IMG/VR virus record: IMGVR_UViG_3300050821_002516
Coordinates: 1-30,723 of that record
Strand: one strand, 5' to 3'
Source: a virus
Length of the DNA: 30,723 bases
In this document: positions 1 to 10,356 of the stretch, piece by piece
Numbering within the stretch: position 1 is the stretch's first letter
Layout: each line of letters opens with the position of its first letter
Translations under genes and position numbers: made by a program
Notes under the pieces: model-generated
What the model saw: only the letters and a program-made list of their open reading frames with translations
Database searches by the model: none
What the model was told of the DNA's origin: nothing

Positions 1-1995
1 GTACTCGGCACTAACTTCGTGACATGGAACGCGGTCGCGAACGCGGTCAGCTACAACGTCTACAAGGCCGTGCCATCGTATTCATCCGTGGTTGGCGTTG
101 GTGCGATGTTCGGTTTCATTGGCAACGTCACCGGAACCAACTTTGCGGACTCGAATATCGATCCGGACTTCTCTCAGCCAGCGCCAGTAGCACAGCTTCC
201 ATTCGCCGGGACCGGCGTAGCCACGTTGAATCTTACCGCCACTGGCTCCGGCGTCTATTTGCAATTCCCTTCGGTGACGATTGGCGCACCGCCTGCTGGC
301 GGCACTAATGCCACTGCGCAGTTGCAGATGATTAACACCAACGTGACGTTAGTCTCCGGAGGTTTCGATTACGAAATCGGAGACCAAGTTACGATTCAAG
401 GTGGGTCGATTCTAGTGGTAACCGGAGTGGTCGGTGGCGTTCTTGGTGCGATTACCTCGTTCACCATTGGCACCTTTGGCATTGCCAACTTCGGTCCGTT
501 GCCATCAGGCAATGTCGGACAAGTGTCTTCGACTGGAATTGGCTTTAACGCAACGTTCTCACTTGGCTGGTCGGTGCGAACGATCACGCTGATAAATCCC
601 GGGACCGGGTACCTAGTCGCACCCGCGGTGGTTTTCAACCCGGCTGGCGCCACGGCCACGGCCACGCTTGGCGCACCGTCGGTGGGTAACCCTACGGTCC
701 CGGGGTTGTTCCAACAACGCTCTGTGTTCGGTGGGCCGGTCGGCTCCCCAGCGCAGTTCAACATGTCGCAGCCCGGTGCGCCGTTTAATTTCAATACCAC
801 GAACCCTGTGCAACCGGACAATGCGATCACCGGGACGCTAGTCTCGGGGCAGTTAAACACGATCCAAGCATTCGTTCCAATGCAGGCAGGGTTGATAACC
901 CTCACGGACAAGGGCGCATGGTTGCTGAACGGCGGTAGCCCTGGCTCTGGCGTCAGCGCGACCTCGATTGTCGCGAATCCGCAAGCGTATAACGGCTCGT
1001 CGATCCTTCCGCCGATCGTGGCAACGTATGATATCCTCTACGTGCAGAGCAAAGGCTCGATCGTTCGAGACCTCACGTATAACTTCTATACGAATATCTT
1101 CACTGGCACGGACATCTCTGTCCTTTCCTCGCATCTGTTCTACGGTTTCACGCTTACGCAATGGGCATTCGCGGAAGAACCCTTTAAGGTAATCTGGGCC
1201 GATCGTAACGACGGCACATTGCTGTCGCTGACGTTCCAGAAAGAACAGGAAATGATCGCGTGGGCGCATAGCATCACGCAAGGGAGCTTTGTCTCAGTCG
1301 CGACGATCACGGAAACGACGCCGACTATCGGTGCGGTTGACGCTGTGTACCACATTGTGCAACGCACGATTAACGGTCAGACTGTACAGTACGTCGAGAG
1401 ATTCGTGGAGCTTGTCTACCCTGCGGATTATATCTCGTCTTGGCAAGTAGACGCGGGGATTGGATACAATGCGGTGGCCGCGACCACGTTCTCCGGGGCG
1501 CAACATCTTGCTGGCGCTGTGGTTACCGGCGTCGCTGATGGTGCTGTTATTAATTTCACGATGCCCATTTCTGGTACATTCGTATTTGGCCCTGGAGGAA
1601 CTGCGGGTCTCACTAATATCGCGAGTGCTTCTGTGGTTACTGTTGGGCTGAGCTTCTTGCCGATCATCACCACGCTGCCGTTAGACCTCGGTGAGCCCAC
1701 AGTGCAAGGCAAGCGAAAGAAAGTCTCAGGGCTTACGCTGCGCGTGGCTAACGCCCTTGGGCTGTCCGCTGGACGTACCATCGCGACGGCTGTACCGCTT
1801 GCGGATACTGAACTCGGCAACGTCGGAACGATGTCGAACACGGTCGTGACCGGCCTTGTCACTTCCGACGTGCGTCTGATCGTCGATCCGCAATGGGATG
1901 TATTCGGACAGTATTCCATCGTGCAGCCGAATCCGTACCCGGCCACGATCCTCGGCGTGATCCCCGAGATAACCGTGGGAGACGATTCGAAATGA
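1..1995 (+). CDS. Nozzle / tail tubular protein B-like (T7 gp12 type), 5' truncated
   Basis: The reading frame is open from base 1, so the start lies outside the window; 664 residues are visible. The first part (VTWNAVANAVSYNVYK) reads like a fibronectin type III strand pair. The middle and C-terminal parts resemble podophage nozzle proteins: FQQR followed by a VFGG-type turn, a QPDNAI segment, ITLTDKGAWLL, ILYVQSKGSIVRDL, HLFYGF, then WADRNDGTLLSLTFQKEQEM and a YVERF segment. In the family this protein forms the distal tube of the short tail below the adaptor and helps close the DNA channel. The next gene starts inside its stop codon (ATGA overlap), and four ejection-type genes follow, as in T7. 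The family assignment comes from remembered motif order and not from a search. Confidence 0.8.
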   Translation, partial: VLGTNFVTWNAVANAVSYNVYKAVPSYSSVVGVGAMFGFIGNVTGTNFADSNIDPDFSQPAPVAQLPFAGTGVATLNLTATGSGVYLQFPSVTIGAPPAGGTNATAQLQMINTNVTLVSGGFDYEIGDQVTIQGGSILVVTGVVGGVLGAITSFTIGTFGIANFGPLPSGNVGQVSSTGIGFNATFSLGWSVRTITLINPGTGYLVAPAVVFNPAGATATATLGAPSVGNPTVPGLFQQRSVFGGPVGSPAQFNMSQPGAPFNFNTTNPVQPDNAITGTLVSGQLNTIQAFVPMQAGLITLTDKGAWLLNGGSPGSGVSATSIVANPQAYNGSSILPPIVATYDILYVQSKGSIVRDLTYNFYTNIFTGTDISVLSSHLFYGFTLTQWAFAEEPFKVIWADRNDGTLLSLTFQKEQEMIAWAHSITQGSFVSVATITETTPTIGAVDAVYHIVQRTINGQTVQYVERFVELVYPADYISSWQVDAGIGYNAVAATTFSGAQHLAGAVVTGVADGAVINFTMPISGTFVFGPGGTAGLTNIASASVVTVGLSFLPIITTLPLDLGEPTVQGKRKKVSGLTLRVANALGLSAGRTIATAVPLADTELGNVGTMSNTVVTGLVTSDVRLIVDPQWDVFGQYSIVQPNPYPATILGVIPEITVGDDSK

Positions 1996-2420
1996 AGATA
2001 TCCGTGGAACGTGTTGTAGACGGTTCGATTACCTCGTTGATTTCCTTTGCGACTGGCGCGATGCTTACAGACAGATATGCGGATATGATGCAGCTGTGTC
2101 AGAAGCTCTCCGGCGAAGTCTGGTCCGGATATATCGATGATAAGCTTGTCTGTTGCTGGGGACTGATCCCACCTAGCGTGTTCTCGGACACCGCGTACCT
2201 TTGGATGTATAACACCGAGGCGCTAGCCGAGCATCAGTTCGTGTTCATTCGGCGAAGCCAGATTGAGGTTCAGCGGATGCTGACGCAGTATAACCGAATC
2301 GTTGGCCACTGCGTTGTAGGGAACGAGAAAGCGCAGCGCTGGCTCCGTTGGCTCGGTGCAGAATTCGATGCGCCGCAAGCGGGCGCGAGAGCGTTTACGA
2401 TCCGGAGGAAGAATGGCTGA
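1992..2420 (+). CDS. DUF2833-like internal virion protein (T7 gp13 type, GNAT-like)
   Basis: 142 aa. It starts at the ATG that overlaps the nozzle stop (ATGA); an upstream extension would lie wholly inside the nozzle gene. The segment from about residue 60 (PPSVFSDTAYLWMYNTE) to the C-terminus (IVGHCVVGNEKAQRWLRWLGAEF) has the look of the small GNAT-fold phage proteins grouped as DUF2833, to which T7 gp13 belongs. gp13 is needed for virion assembly and DNA entry; no acetyltransferase activity is established for it. Position between nozzle and gp14-like genes matches T7 order. Function is inferred from family resemblance and synteny. Confidence 0.7.
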   Translation: MKISVERVVDGSITSLISFATGAMLTDRYADMMQLCQKLSGEVWSGYIDDKLVCCWGLIPPSVFSDTAYLWMYNTEALAEHQFVFIRRSQIEVQRMLTQYNRIVGHCVVGNEKAQRWLRWLGAEFDAPQAGARAFTIRRKNG

Positions 2421-3024
2421 TCCGGTAACCTTAAGTCTTATTGCCGCGGGTGGTGCTGCGGCTGGAGGCATCCTCGGAGCGGCTGGTGCTGCAAGCAGCG
2501 GTGCTGCAAGCTCATCGATGTATATGTACAAAGCTGGCGTGGCGCAGATCAATCAACAAGTTGAGACGCAAAATGCGTCATGGGCTGTGCAATCCGGCGG
2601 CGTAGCCAGCGAAGAGGAAGGTCTGAAAGACGCACAGCAGATCGGTGCGACTAAAGTTGCGCAAGCCGCAGGGGACCTTGATGTGAACAGCGGAAGTCCT
2701 GCCGCTACGCGCACTGCGCAGGTGGACGCGGGGCAGTTTAACCAACAGACGATTCAATGGAATGCGCAGAAGCAAGCCTACGGCTACGCGGTAAAGGGTG
2801 CGGAAGCCGGTGCGGAAGCCCAGATGGATACGCAAGCGGCGAGCCAATCGCGGACCGCGGGTACTCTAGGCGCGATCACCTCGGTTATCGGTGGCGTGAC
2901 CTCAGTCGCTAGCAAATGGCTGCAAGGGTCGAAGACCGGGCAGTTTGGCGCAAGTGGTAGCAATGCAAGCACTGCTGGCGCTGGTGGCGGTGGTGCCTTT
3001 GACATAACGGGGAGCTTGTACTAA
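2413..3024 (+). CDS. Internal virion / ejection protein (T7 gp14 type)
   Basis: 203 aa. The chosen ATG at 2413 has a GGAGGA ribosome site 4-9 nt upstream and overlaps the previous gene by 8 nt; longer versions have no such site. The N-terminus is a Gly/Ala-rich hydrophobic stretch (residues 5-30) that could insert in a membrane. Then come an AGVAQINQQ helix, QQIGATKVAQAAGDLDVNSGS, and an AYGYAVKGAEAGAEAQ helix. This motif order is typical of gp14-like proteins of podophages, which leave the head and form the outer-membrane part of the ejection channel. The Gly/Ser-rich tail (from about 180) looks disordered. Confidence 0.72.
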   Translation: MADPVTLSLIAAGGAAAGGILGAAGAASSGAASSSMYMYKAGVAQINQQVETQNASWAVQSGGVASEEEGLKDAQQIGATKVAQAAGDLDVNSGSPAATRTAQVDAGQFNQQTIQWNAQKQAYGYAVKGAEAGAEAQMDTQAASQSRTAGTLGAITSVIGGVTSVASKWLQGSKTGQFGASGSNASTAGAGGGGAFDITGSLY

Positions 3025-4730
3025 TGCCCACCGTTCCCGGCCTCACCCCCGACCAAGTCCCTTCACCGCAGGGCACGCCCGAAGTCTCGGTTTCCACTCC
3101 GATCGAAGCGTTTGGCGGAGCCGTGGCCCATGCCATCTCCGGCCTCGGCGGCGCTGTGGAGCAAAGCTCTGATAAAATCTGGCAACGCGCGACTGAATTT
3201 CAAGATTTGCAAAATCGTGCGGAGGTAGACAAGGCTGACGCGGCGTATATGGAGAAGGCCGGTTTGCTGCACGCGCAGTTCTCTGCGAGGCAGGGGCAAG
3301 ATGCAGTCCAAGCGTTTCCGAAGTATATCCAAGACCTAAAGGATGAACGCGAGCGTATCGGCGGAACGCTAACGAATCAGATGACGCAGAAGATGTACGA
3401 CTCCCAGACGTTATCTACAATGGGTCGGACCATCTTCAACGGTGCGGGGCACGCGGGCCAACAGGCGAAAATCGCCGCGCTCGATGCGATCACGCAGAGG
3501 CAGACGGTAGCCGCAGGCATGGCAGCGAATACGGATGACCCCGTGCTGCGTGAGCAAATGCGTGCGAAAGTGTTTGCACTGGAGACCGAAAAGGCTCGTC
3601 AGACCGGCACGATGGATTCGCTGCCGGAGAAGCAATTCATTATCAATTCTGCACTGTTCGCGAACCAGATCGCGCATCAGGCACAGAAGGACCCCGTTAG
3701 CGCCGCTGATGAACTCGACGCGAAGCGGATGTCGATGACGGAGGAAGATTACAATCGTACTGAAGCGAAGGTGCGAACGTACCGCAACGCGATCGGCAGC
3801 GCCAATCTTGCGGATGATATCTACAAGTCCGGATTGAAAGAGGGCGAGCAAACGCTGTCGCTGAAAGACATGCAGGATATGGCGCGGACCCGCGCGCAGA
3901 AGGAATTCCCTGACGACGCGGAATACGAACGCCACGCGGTGGACGCGGTAGACCACGCGTACCGACAGGGCGTCTCTGCGGAGAACAACACGCGCTGGAC
4001 GAATAAGCAAATCATCGCCGGGGCGCAGCTAGCCGGTGCGGATACTCCGCAGAAGCTGCTCGCTGATCCGCAGGTCGCGAAAGCGTACAGCGACCTTCCT
4101 GCAAAGGATCAGAAGGCGATCACGTACCAGATGAACAACCAAGCGAACGATGCGAACTTCACCCGGCTTTGGGGCATGGCCAAGGCCACGGATGACGCTA
4201 CGCGGACCGCGTTCATGGATATGGATTTGAATAAGGAACCGCTCTCCGAGAGCGCACGTCGTAGACTGATTACGGAACGCGATCGGATTCTTAAGCAGCC
4301 TAACGAGGACCCTAGGGTCTGGCGTGCCATGTCATGGCTCCGCGGTGCGAATGGCGCACAGCTAGAAGCTCTTGGCGTTTACCGCCGCAATCCGAAATCG
4401 TCGGAAGACTTTGACAGCTTTGTCGGGACCTTGGACCAAGCGCTGGAAGATTGGCAAAGCCAGCACGGGAAACCCGCCACGCAGGAAGATGTCACGAAGA
4501 AAATCGCACCGCTGATTATGCAATCGCAGACGAATAAGACTTGGTTCGGGCTTGGCCCTGCGGCCGAAGAGACGAAGCTGGTGGAGCCCACCCCAGCGTT
4601 CCGCAAAGCAGCGATCGCGGACCGCGTCCAGCGTGGGGAACCCGAGCCGACCGATATGCAAATCCGCAGGGACTATGTCCGCATGACGCTGAAAGAGAAG
4701 TATGGACGAGCCGCTAAACCTTCAGAATGA
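3024..4730 (+). CDS. Internal virion / ejection protein (T7 gp15 type)
   Basis: 568 aa, start overlapping the previous stop (TAATG). It is mostly predicted helix, rich in Ala, Gln, Lys and Asp, with no membrane segment. The Pro-rich start (VPGLTPDQVPSPQG) followed by long amphipathic helices fits the middle ejection protein that forms the periplasmic tunnel in T7-like phages. T7 gp15 is larger (about 750 aa), so this is a compact version. The assignment rests chiefly on position between gp14- and gp16-like genes and on composition. The last 29 nt overlap the start of the next gene, which suggests translational coupling. Confidence 0.62.
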   Translation: MPTVPGLTPDQVPSPQGTPEVSVSTPIEAFGGAVAHAISGLGGAVEQSSDKIWQRATEFQDLQNRAEVDKADAAYMEKAGLLHAQFSARQGQDAVQAFPKYIQDLKDERERIGGTLTNQMTQKMYDSQTLSTMGRTIFNGAGHAGQQAKIAALDAITQRQTVAAGMAANTDDPVLREQMRAKVFALETEKARQTGTMDSLPEKQFIINSALFANQIAHQAQKDPVSAADELDAKRMSMTEEDYNRTEAKVRTYRNAIGSANLADDIYKSGLKEGEQTLSLKDMQDMARTRAQKEFPDDAEYERHAVDAVDHAYRQGVSAENNTRWTNKQIIAGAQLAGADTPQKLLADPQVAKAYSDLPAKDQKAITYQMNNQANDANFTRLWGMAKATDDATRTAFMDMDLNKEPLSESARRRLITERDRILKQPNEDPRVWRAMSWLRGANGAQLEALGVYRRNPKSSEDFDSFVGTLDQALEDWQSQHGKPATQEDVTKKIAPLIMQSQTNKTWFGLGPAAEETKLVEPTPAFRKAAIADRVQRGEPEPTDMQIRRDYVRMTLKEKYGRAAKPSE

Positions 4731-7700
4731 TCCAGCGGACTTCTTCGAGTGGCAGCGGCGCCAAGCGAGGAACAACGTTGCGGGGGTTACCCCCGAGGAC
4801 TCGCCGGATGACGCAGCGCGTGCGCTTGAGCTTGGGTCTGCAACGGGCGTCCCGCCCGAGACGATCTATCCGGATGTGAAGAGCTTCGAGTTCCAGCATA
4901 AAGCGCTGTTGAACAGCGACCTTGTCGCAAGCAATCGCTTCTTGCAGAATTATTTCCTGAACAACGCGATGTCCGCGAAGCTTTCGCATGACGATGTCGC
5001 GTCGCTGGATCAGGCTAGCGAAAGCTTTAGCAAGTTCATGTATCCCGGTGCGGTCTCCGCTGCGAGTAAGTACCTAACCACAGGGTTCTCCGAAGCAGCG
5101 CAGGGCGTGAAGGAAGGATTCGGTGAGGAACCTCTAAGCTCATGGATGGGGGATTATCCCGCTAAGTATCCGATGTCCGCGGCGGTGCTTGGGGCTACGA
5201 CGATGATCCCGGAGGCCGGGCTCCGTGCGGTTAGCGGCGCGATACGCGGTGTGGCCGAGCTAGTGCGTGCGCGGACGAAGGCCGGTGCGGATGCGTTAGG
5301 CCTTAACGGCGATTCGCTGTCGCGAGACCTTGCAGGCATGATCGAGGCCGAAGGCATGGGCCTGTCGGGGCGGCACGGGATGCCGTCGCCAGAGCAAGCT
5401 TCGCTGATCAAAGGAGCGGTCAATGCGGCAAAGCCTTATTTGGAACGCGGTGAAATGCCACCGACTGGTGTCCATCCATGGCTTGACTCGATCTACAAGG
5501 CAGCAGCTAAAGATGATATCTCCAAGCTCGACGCGGTCGTCAAAGACAGCGCGGCTACCGCGACCCGAGAACGCGCACCCGATTTCTACGCAGAGCACTT
5601 CGCAGACGATCATGTCGGCGAAGCCAAGATAAGGATAGACGCAAATGCAATCGCGAGACTCTATGGCGAAAGCCGTCCGGAAGTGGATGACAACGTCCTT
5701 GGATGGGTACCTAATCTTTCTGATCGACTTGACGCTACCGCTGGTTCTGGTGGGTATATTGATGTTCCTCTAAGAGACTACGCGGCGAAGGTGGACCCGG
5801 AGGTTCATAAGGAACTTCGGGATGATATCTTGGTCAGGGACCATGGGTTCACGCTGCGCGAGGCGGAGGCCGTTGCCGAAGGCAAGCCCAAGGAAGAGGC
5901 TGCGCCGGAAGAGCCACAGATCGAGAAGCCGCAAGGCGGCTACACGCTGGAAGCACCGACACAAGTCGTGCGAGGCTCCGCAGGACTGGAGCCAATGTTC
6001 TCGGTCGGGGACCGTAAGATGTCCCTTGAGAAGCGTACACCTGATGAAGCTCGCAAGATTGCTGAGGGCAAGGATCAATTTCGGATACTAGACGAGAACG
6101 GCAAAAGCATTGGGTACCTTGAAGCATCACCGAGTTCGGATGGCAAGCAGCTTTACATTGCGAACATCGGCGGCTTTGAACATCTTGGCTTTGGTCCTAA
6201 TGCCTTTGGGCCAGCGCTGACGCGGAGTCTGATCCGTCAACTCAAGGAAGCTTATCCAAATCTCGAAGAGATCGGCGGATTCCGCATCAGCGGTGCGCGT
6301 GAACGTGCAGGGGCCACAGGCCCTACAACGATCAAGGTCCGCCCTGAGGACCTCATGGACCCGCGTCAGCATGAATACTTCAAGAGCTTGCTCACGCAGA
6401 ACTGGGAAGAACTCGGACAAGGCGCACGTGCGCTGTTCCATGAGGAAGGCAAAGGCCTTGCGGCAGATTCGCCAATGGGTCAGATGGTGCTTTCCGAACT
6501 TCGCCGGATTGTTCCGGATGCTATCTCCGATGTAGCGCATAGGGTCACCTCTGCTGGCGGGGATGTCGAAGGCGGTTATTTACCGAACATGCGTTCGATC
6601 ATCGTCTCCTTACGGAGCCCTGATCCTATCGGCACTGCTCGACATGAGTCCATCCACGCTTTGCGGAACCTTGGACTGTTCACAGACAAGGAATGGGCTA
6701 CGCTGGAAAAGGCATCGCAAGATCAACGCTGGATGGAAAAGTACGACGTTGCGGATCGCTGGAAGAATTTCCCAAAAGCGAACCTCAGTGAGGAATCGAT
6801 CGCGGAAGCTTTCATGGATTGGCATGGCGGATCGGCTATGCCAAAGGAGGTTCATGGAATCTTTGAGAAGGTCAAAGAGTTCTTCGAAGGCCTGCGGCAG
6901 CGGATTGGAGAACTCTTCGGGCATGATTTATCATGGGAGAAGATTTTCGAGAAGGTCGATTCGGGCGAGATTGGCAATAGGGAGCCGGGAGAGCGGCCAT
7001 CTGGTAAGGAGCTAGCGGCAAAGCCCGAGGAAGATATAGGTCCTGATAAGATTACGATCCGTCCGCCGTTTATGGAAGGCAAGGCGATTGGCATCCGGCA
7101 GGACATCTACAAGCGGTATATGAAACTCATTGAGCAACGCCATGAGGCCGACCTCAAAGCGGACTTCGAATCCGCATACGACCGCGAGCGGCGAACGCAG
7201 ACGAAGGAATGGAAAGAGAACGAGAAGGCGGTTCGCGAACAGGTTGACACCGAGATGGACGAGAAGCCCAACGTCCTTGTGGACCGCTTCATGTCGCAAC
7301 GCGGAGGGGACCTCAAGATCGATCCGATGTCGCTGAGCGAGCGGAATCGGGAGTTGCTTCCGAAGGAATACATGCGTCGCACCAATGCGGTCTCCGCGGA
7401 TTACCTCGCGAGTTACTTCGGGTACCCGTCAGGCGACGCCCTCGTGGAGCACCTCGCAGAGGTGGCTGCGCCCCGCAAGGAACTTGGGCTAACGCATACG
7501 GAGTACATGAAGCAACTGACAGAGTCCGAAGTTCAGCGCCGAATGGAGGCGCAGTTCGGTTTCCTCCAGAAGAACATCCTCGAAGATGCGAAGGACCGCG
7601 CGCTGTCGCAAAATCAGATTGATATCCTGCATGAGGAAACGGTCGCGCTCGCCGAGCAAGCTGGGATTACCATGCCGATCGAGCGCAGCGCGCTGGTGCG

Positions 7701-10356
7701 AGAGCTACGCAATGCGTTCCTGAACACCCCGACAGAGTCAATCGAGAGCAAGCTTTGGCTGAAAGCCGCTGGCAAAGCCGGGGATGAGACGCAGGAAGCA
7801 CTGCTCAAGGGCGATTTCCAAGAGGCCTTTAAGGCCAAGCAGCGCCAGCATAACGCGACGCTGCAAGCAAAGTGGGCGAACACCTACGAGAAGGAGCAGC
7901 GCGCGTTAGACAAGGTCGCGAAGCGCTATTCGAAGAAGGACCCGCCGAAGACGGTGGAACCGGAGTTCGTGAACCATATCCAAGATCAGCTGCGCCGCGT
8001 TGGCTACGGCGGCTCGCGTAGCTGGGATAATATCAAAGAGAACCTCCGCGGGCAGACTATCGCGCAATTCGCAGAGGAACACCTCGCGGGCAGCTATGGG
8101 CTCCGCGACCTGCCGGTGGCAGAAGCCGCGCTTGATCCGAACTTTGGCAAGCCGATTGGCAAGCTGACATATGAAGAGTTCAAGCAGTTCAAAGGAATGA
8201 TCGATTCGCTCGTGGCGAACGGCCGAGACATTCGCCAGTATGGCAAGGAAGGTGAGAAGGTCGAGATAGAAGCTGCGCTGGATCAGGCCGTGAGCCAGTT
8301 GGAAACCTTCGATGGGAAGCCGGTAGAATACGGCGAGCAGCCCGGGCTTGCACGTAGCTTCATTGCACGCAGTACGGCTATGCCTACGGTGTTGAACCGG
8401 TTCGATCGCGGGAACCGTCGTGGGTTCTTCAATCAGATGATGTACCGATTCTCGCAGGGCGACAACGAGCAGGCCGCGTGGGAGCGGAAGATCGTGTCCG
8501 CGTGGAAGGAGGTCGGTGACTATGGGGACCTCTCGAAAAGGCTAACGCCTCCGCCGATGTTGGAAGGATGGAAGTATCCCGGGTTCACCAGAGAGAACCT
8601 GCTCGGCATGATCCAGAACATGGGGAACAAGAGCAACTTCATCAAGATGGCTAAAGGTTGGGGCGCGGCCGAGCCGAGTGAACTCTGGGATTGGGTCGTT
8701 GCAAACTCGTCGCGGGACGACTGGGCGAGAGCCCAAGCGATGGGGGATAAGATATTCAACGAGATCGTGAAGGAAACTGACAGGGTCGAAGAACGCGTGA
8801 ATGGGTATACACTTGATAAGCTCCCGCTAACGCCGTTTGAGATCGAGTTCCCGGACGGCGAAGCGCCGCTGAGCCTGAAAGGCTGGTACCATCCGTTGAT
8901 CCCGGATCAGGTCTGGTACGGTGAGCACCAGAAGGTTCGTGGCGGAGCCTACAACGACACGAACTTCGGGCATATCATGACCAGCAATGGTTACACGAAG
9001 TCTCGGACTGGCGCGGTGTATCCGGTCGATCTTGGGTTCGGGTCCCTGCCAGGACGGCTGTCGCAGATGATTCATGATATCACGCATCGCGAGATTGTGC
9101 TGGATGCTCAGAAGGTGCTGAAGAATCCGCGGTTTCTCAACGCGGTCACGGAGCATTACGGGAAGGAGTACTCGGATTTGATGGTGCCATTCCTGCGGGA
9201 CATGGCCGGGCAAGCTGCAATGCCTTCAGCGAACTGGGCGCGGATGGAGCAGTGGTCCGAGTACCTGCGCGGGAACGCGATGAGTACCTATATCGGGTTC
9301 AACCCGAGCACCCCGATGAAGCATGCGCCGACAGCGTTCTTCATGTCGCTGCGTGCTGGCGGGACCGATTTCCTAAACGCGTATAAACAGCAATGGCTTG
9401 GCGAACGCGCTGCGGATGGCAACCCTTGGGGCGAGTTCGCGTTGAAGAACTCGGAGGAACTCCAACGCCGTGAGCGTCATTGGCAGGAGACCTTCGGCGG
9501 GAACGATCTGCGATTGAATAACGATCTCTCGATCCGCGAGAAGATGATCCAAGCGGGTCAGTGGATGGTGGCGAAGTCGGATATGTTTTCTGCGAAAGCC
9601 TTATGGATCGGTAGCTTCCAGAAGGCGCTGCGCGAGGACCCGAACATTCGCGATGCGATTGATATCGCGAATGCGGACGTGCGCCGTCAGCACGGCTCGA
9701 CTGCATGGAGCAATAAACCCGAGATCGTACGGCAGAGCGGCAGCCTTCACGGCTGGATGACTTCCGTCTACGGCTTCATGGGCGAACGCTTTCAGCGCAT
9801 GGTAGAGACCATGCATAAGGTCAATGACACATACGATCTCGTCAAAGACGGTGAGCTTCGCAAGGCGTCTGACAAGGTCCCGGGGATCATGGCGGATTAC
9901 CTCACGTATATGGTGTCCGTAGGACTCTGGGAAGAGGCCGCGACGTACGCGCTCACGGAGGATCATAAGTCCGGAGGCGCACGGCTCTTCGAGCTTATGT
10001 TCGGCAACATCGCTTCGTCGCTGGTTTACATCCGCGATATGTACCACGCGATGCAAACCGGGCAGAGCCCAAGTATCGGCATGTTGCCTTCGGCGATTGC
10101 CGATCTGCAAGGCCCGGTTAAGGACATCATGAAAGGGCGCGATGCGATCAATCGACAGAACGCCGGGAAGACAGTTAAGGACTTCATGACCGCGGTTGGG
10201 ATCATGACCGGCGCGGTACCGAAGCAGTTGGGTAACGTAGTACAGTTCGGGATGGATTACGCAAACCGGCAGGCTCACCCGAAGAGCGTGCAGAATGTAT
10301 TCCGTGGGCTGGCGCGAGGCCGTGCCCCGGAGGATAGACCAGAAAGGAGCAAGTGA
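4702..10356 (+). CDS. Giant internal virion protein (T7 gp16 position) with HExxH metallopeptidase-like motif
   Basis: 1884 aa, the largest gene in the window. It starts at the ATG at 4702, 29 nt inside the previous gene, with a purine-rich GAAAGAGAAG site just ahead. Visible parts: an N-terminal helical region; a segment at about residues 454-540 that reads like a small alpha/beta (possibly GNAT-like) domain; an HESIH motif at 648-652 followed 46 residues later by EESIAEAF (E698, E702), the layout of gluzincin-like zinc peptidases found in large polyvalent phage proteins; a charged coiled region (about 780-1150); and a long helical C-terminus with short hydrophobic stretches near 1730-1790. 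T7 gp16 instead carries an N-terminal transglycosylase, which I do not see here. Inferred role: last ejection protein, delivered with the DNA, with a possible peptidase acting in the envelope or cytoplasm. Confidence 0.7.
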   Translation: MDEPLNLQNDPADFFEWQRRQARNNVAGVTPEDSPDDAARALELGSATGVPPETIYPDVKSFEFQHKALLNSDLVASNRFLQNYFLNNAMSAKLSHDDVASLDQASESFSKFMYPGAVSAASKYLTTGFSEAAQGVKEGFGEEPLSSWMGDYPAKYPMSAAVLGATTMIPEAGLRAVSGAIRGVAELVRARTKAGADALGLNGDSLSRDLAGMIEAEGMGLSGRHGMPSPEQASLIKGAVNAAKPYLERGEMPPTGVHPWLDSIYKAAAKDDISKLDAVVKDSAATATRERAPDFYAEHFADDHVGEAKIRIDANAIARLYGESRPEVDDNVLGWVPNLSDRLDATAGSGGYIDVPLRDYAAKVDPEVHKELRDDILVRDHGFTLREAEAVAEGKPKEEAAPEEPQIEKPQGGYTLEAPTQVVRGSAGLEPMFSVGDRKMSLEKRTPDEARKIAEGKDQFRILDENGKSIGYLEASPSSDGKQLYIANIGGFEHLGFGPNAFGPALTRSLIRQLKEAYPNLEEIGGFRISGARERAGATGPTTIKVRPEDLMDPRQHEYFKSLLTQNWEELGQGARALFHEEGKGLAADSPMGQMVLSELRRIVPDAISDVAHRVTSAGGDVEGGYLPNMRSIIVSLRSPDPIGTARHESIHALRNLGLFTDKEWATLEKASQDQRWMEKYDVADRWKNFPKANLSEESIAEAFMDWHGGSAMPKEVHGIFEKVKEFFEGLRQRIGELFGHDLSWEKIFEKVDSGEIGNREPGERPSGKELAAKPEEDIGPDKITIRPPFMEGKAIGIRQDIYKRYMKLIEQRHEADLKADFESAYDRERRTQTKEWKENEKAVREQVDTEMDEKPNVLVDRFMSQRGGDLKIDPMSLSERNRELLPKEYMRRTNAVSADYLASYFGYPSGDALVEHLAEVAAPRKELGLTHTEYMKQLTESEVQRRMEAQFGFLQKNILEDAKDRALSQNQIDILHEETVALAEQAGITMPIERSALVRELRNAFLNTPTESIESKLWLKAAGKAGDETQEALLKGDFQEAFKAKQRQHNATLQAKWANTYEKEQRALDKVAKRYSKKDPPKTVEPEFVNHIQDQLRRVGYGGSRSWDNIKENLRGQTIAQFAEEHLAGSYGLRDLPVAEAALDPNFGKPIGKLTYEEFKQFKGMIDSLVANGRDIRQYGKEGEKVEIEAALDQAVSQLETFDGKPVEYGEQPGLARSFIARSTAMPTVLNRFDRGNRRGFFNQMMYRFSQGDNEQAAWERKIVSAWKEVGDYGDLSKRLTPPPMLEGWKYPGFTRENLLGMIQNMGNKSNFIKMAKGWGAAEPSELWDWVVANSSRDDWARAQAMGDKIFNEIVKETDRVEERVNGYTLDKLPLTPFEIEFPDGEAPLSLKGWYHPLIPDQVWYGEHQKVRGGAYNDTNFGHIMTSNGYTKSRTGAVYPVDLGFGSLPGRLSQMIHDITHREIVLDAQKVLKNPRFLNAVTEHYGKEYSDLMVPFLRDMAGQAAMPSANWARMEQWSEYLRGNAMSTYIGFNPSTPMKHAPTAFFMSLRAGGTDFLNAYKQQWLGERAADGNPWGEFALKNSEELQRRERHWQETFGGNDLRLNNDLSIREKMIQAGQWMVAKSDMFSAKALWIGSFQKALREDPNIRDAIDIANADVRRQHGSTAWSNKPEIVRQSGSLHGWMTSVYGFMGERFQRMVETMHKVNDTYDLVKDGELRKASDKVPGIMADYLTYMVSVGLWEEAATYALTEDHKSGGARLFELMFGNIASSLVYIRDMYHAMQTGQSPSIGMLPSAIADLQGPVKDIMKGRDAINRQNAGKTVKDFMTAVGIMTGAVPKQLGNVVQFGMDYANRQAHPKSVQNVFRGLARGRAPEDRPERSK

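Noticed and set aside
9601-10278. 225-codon minus-strand frame opposite the giant virion gene
   Set aside because: His/Arg/Leu-rich shadow with no ribosome site or family resemblance; the same holds for 396-911, 1428-1946 and 3411-4010.
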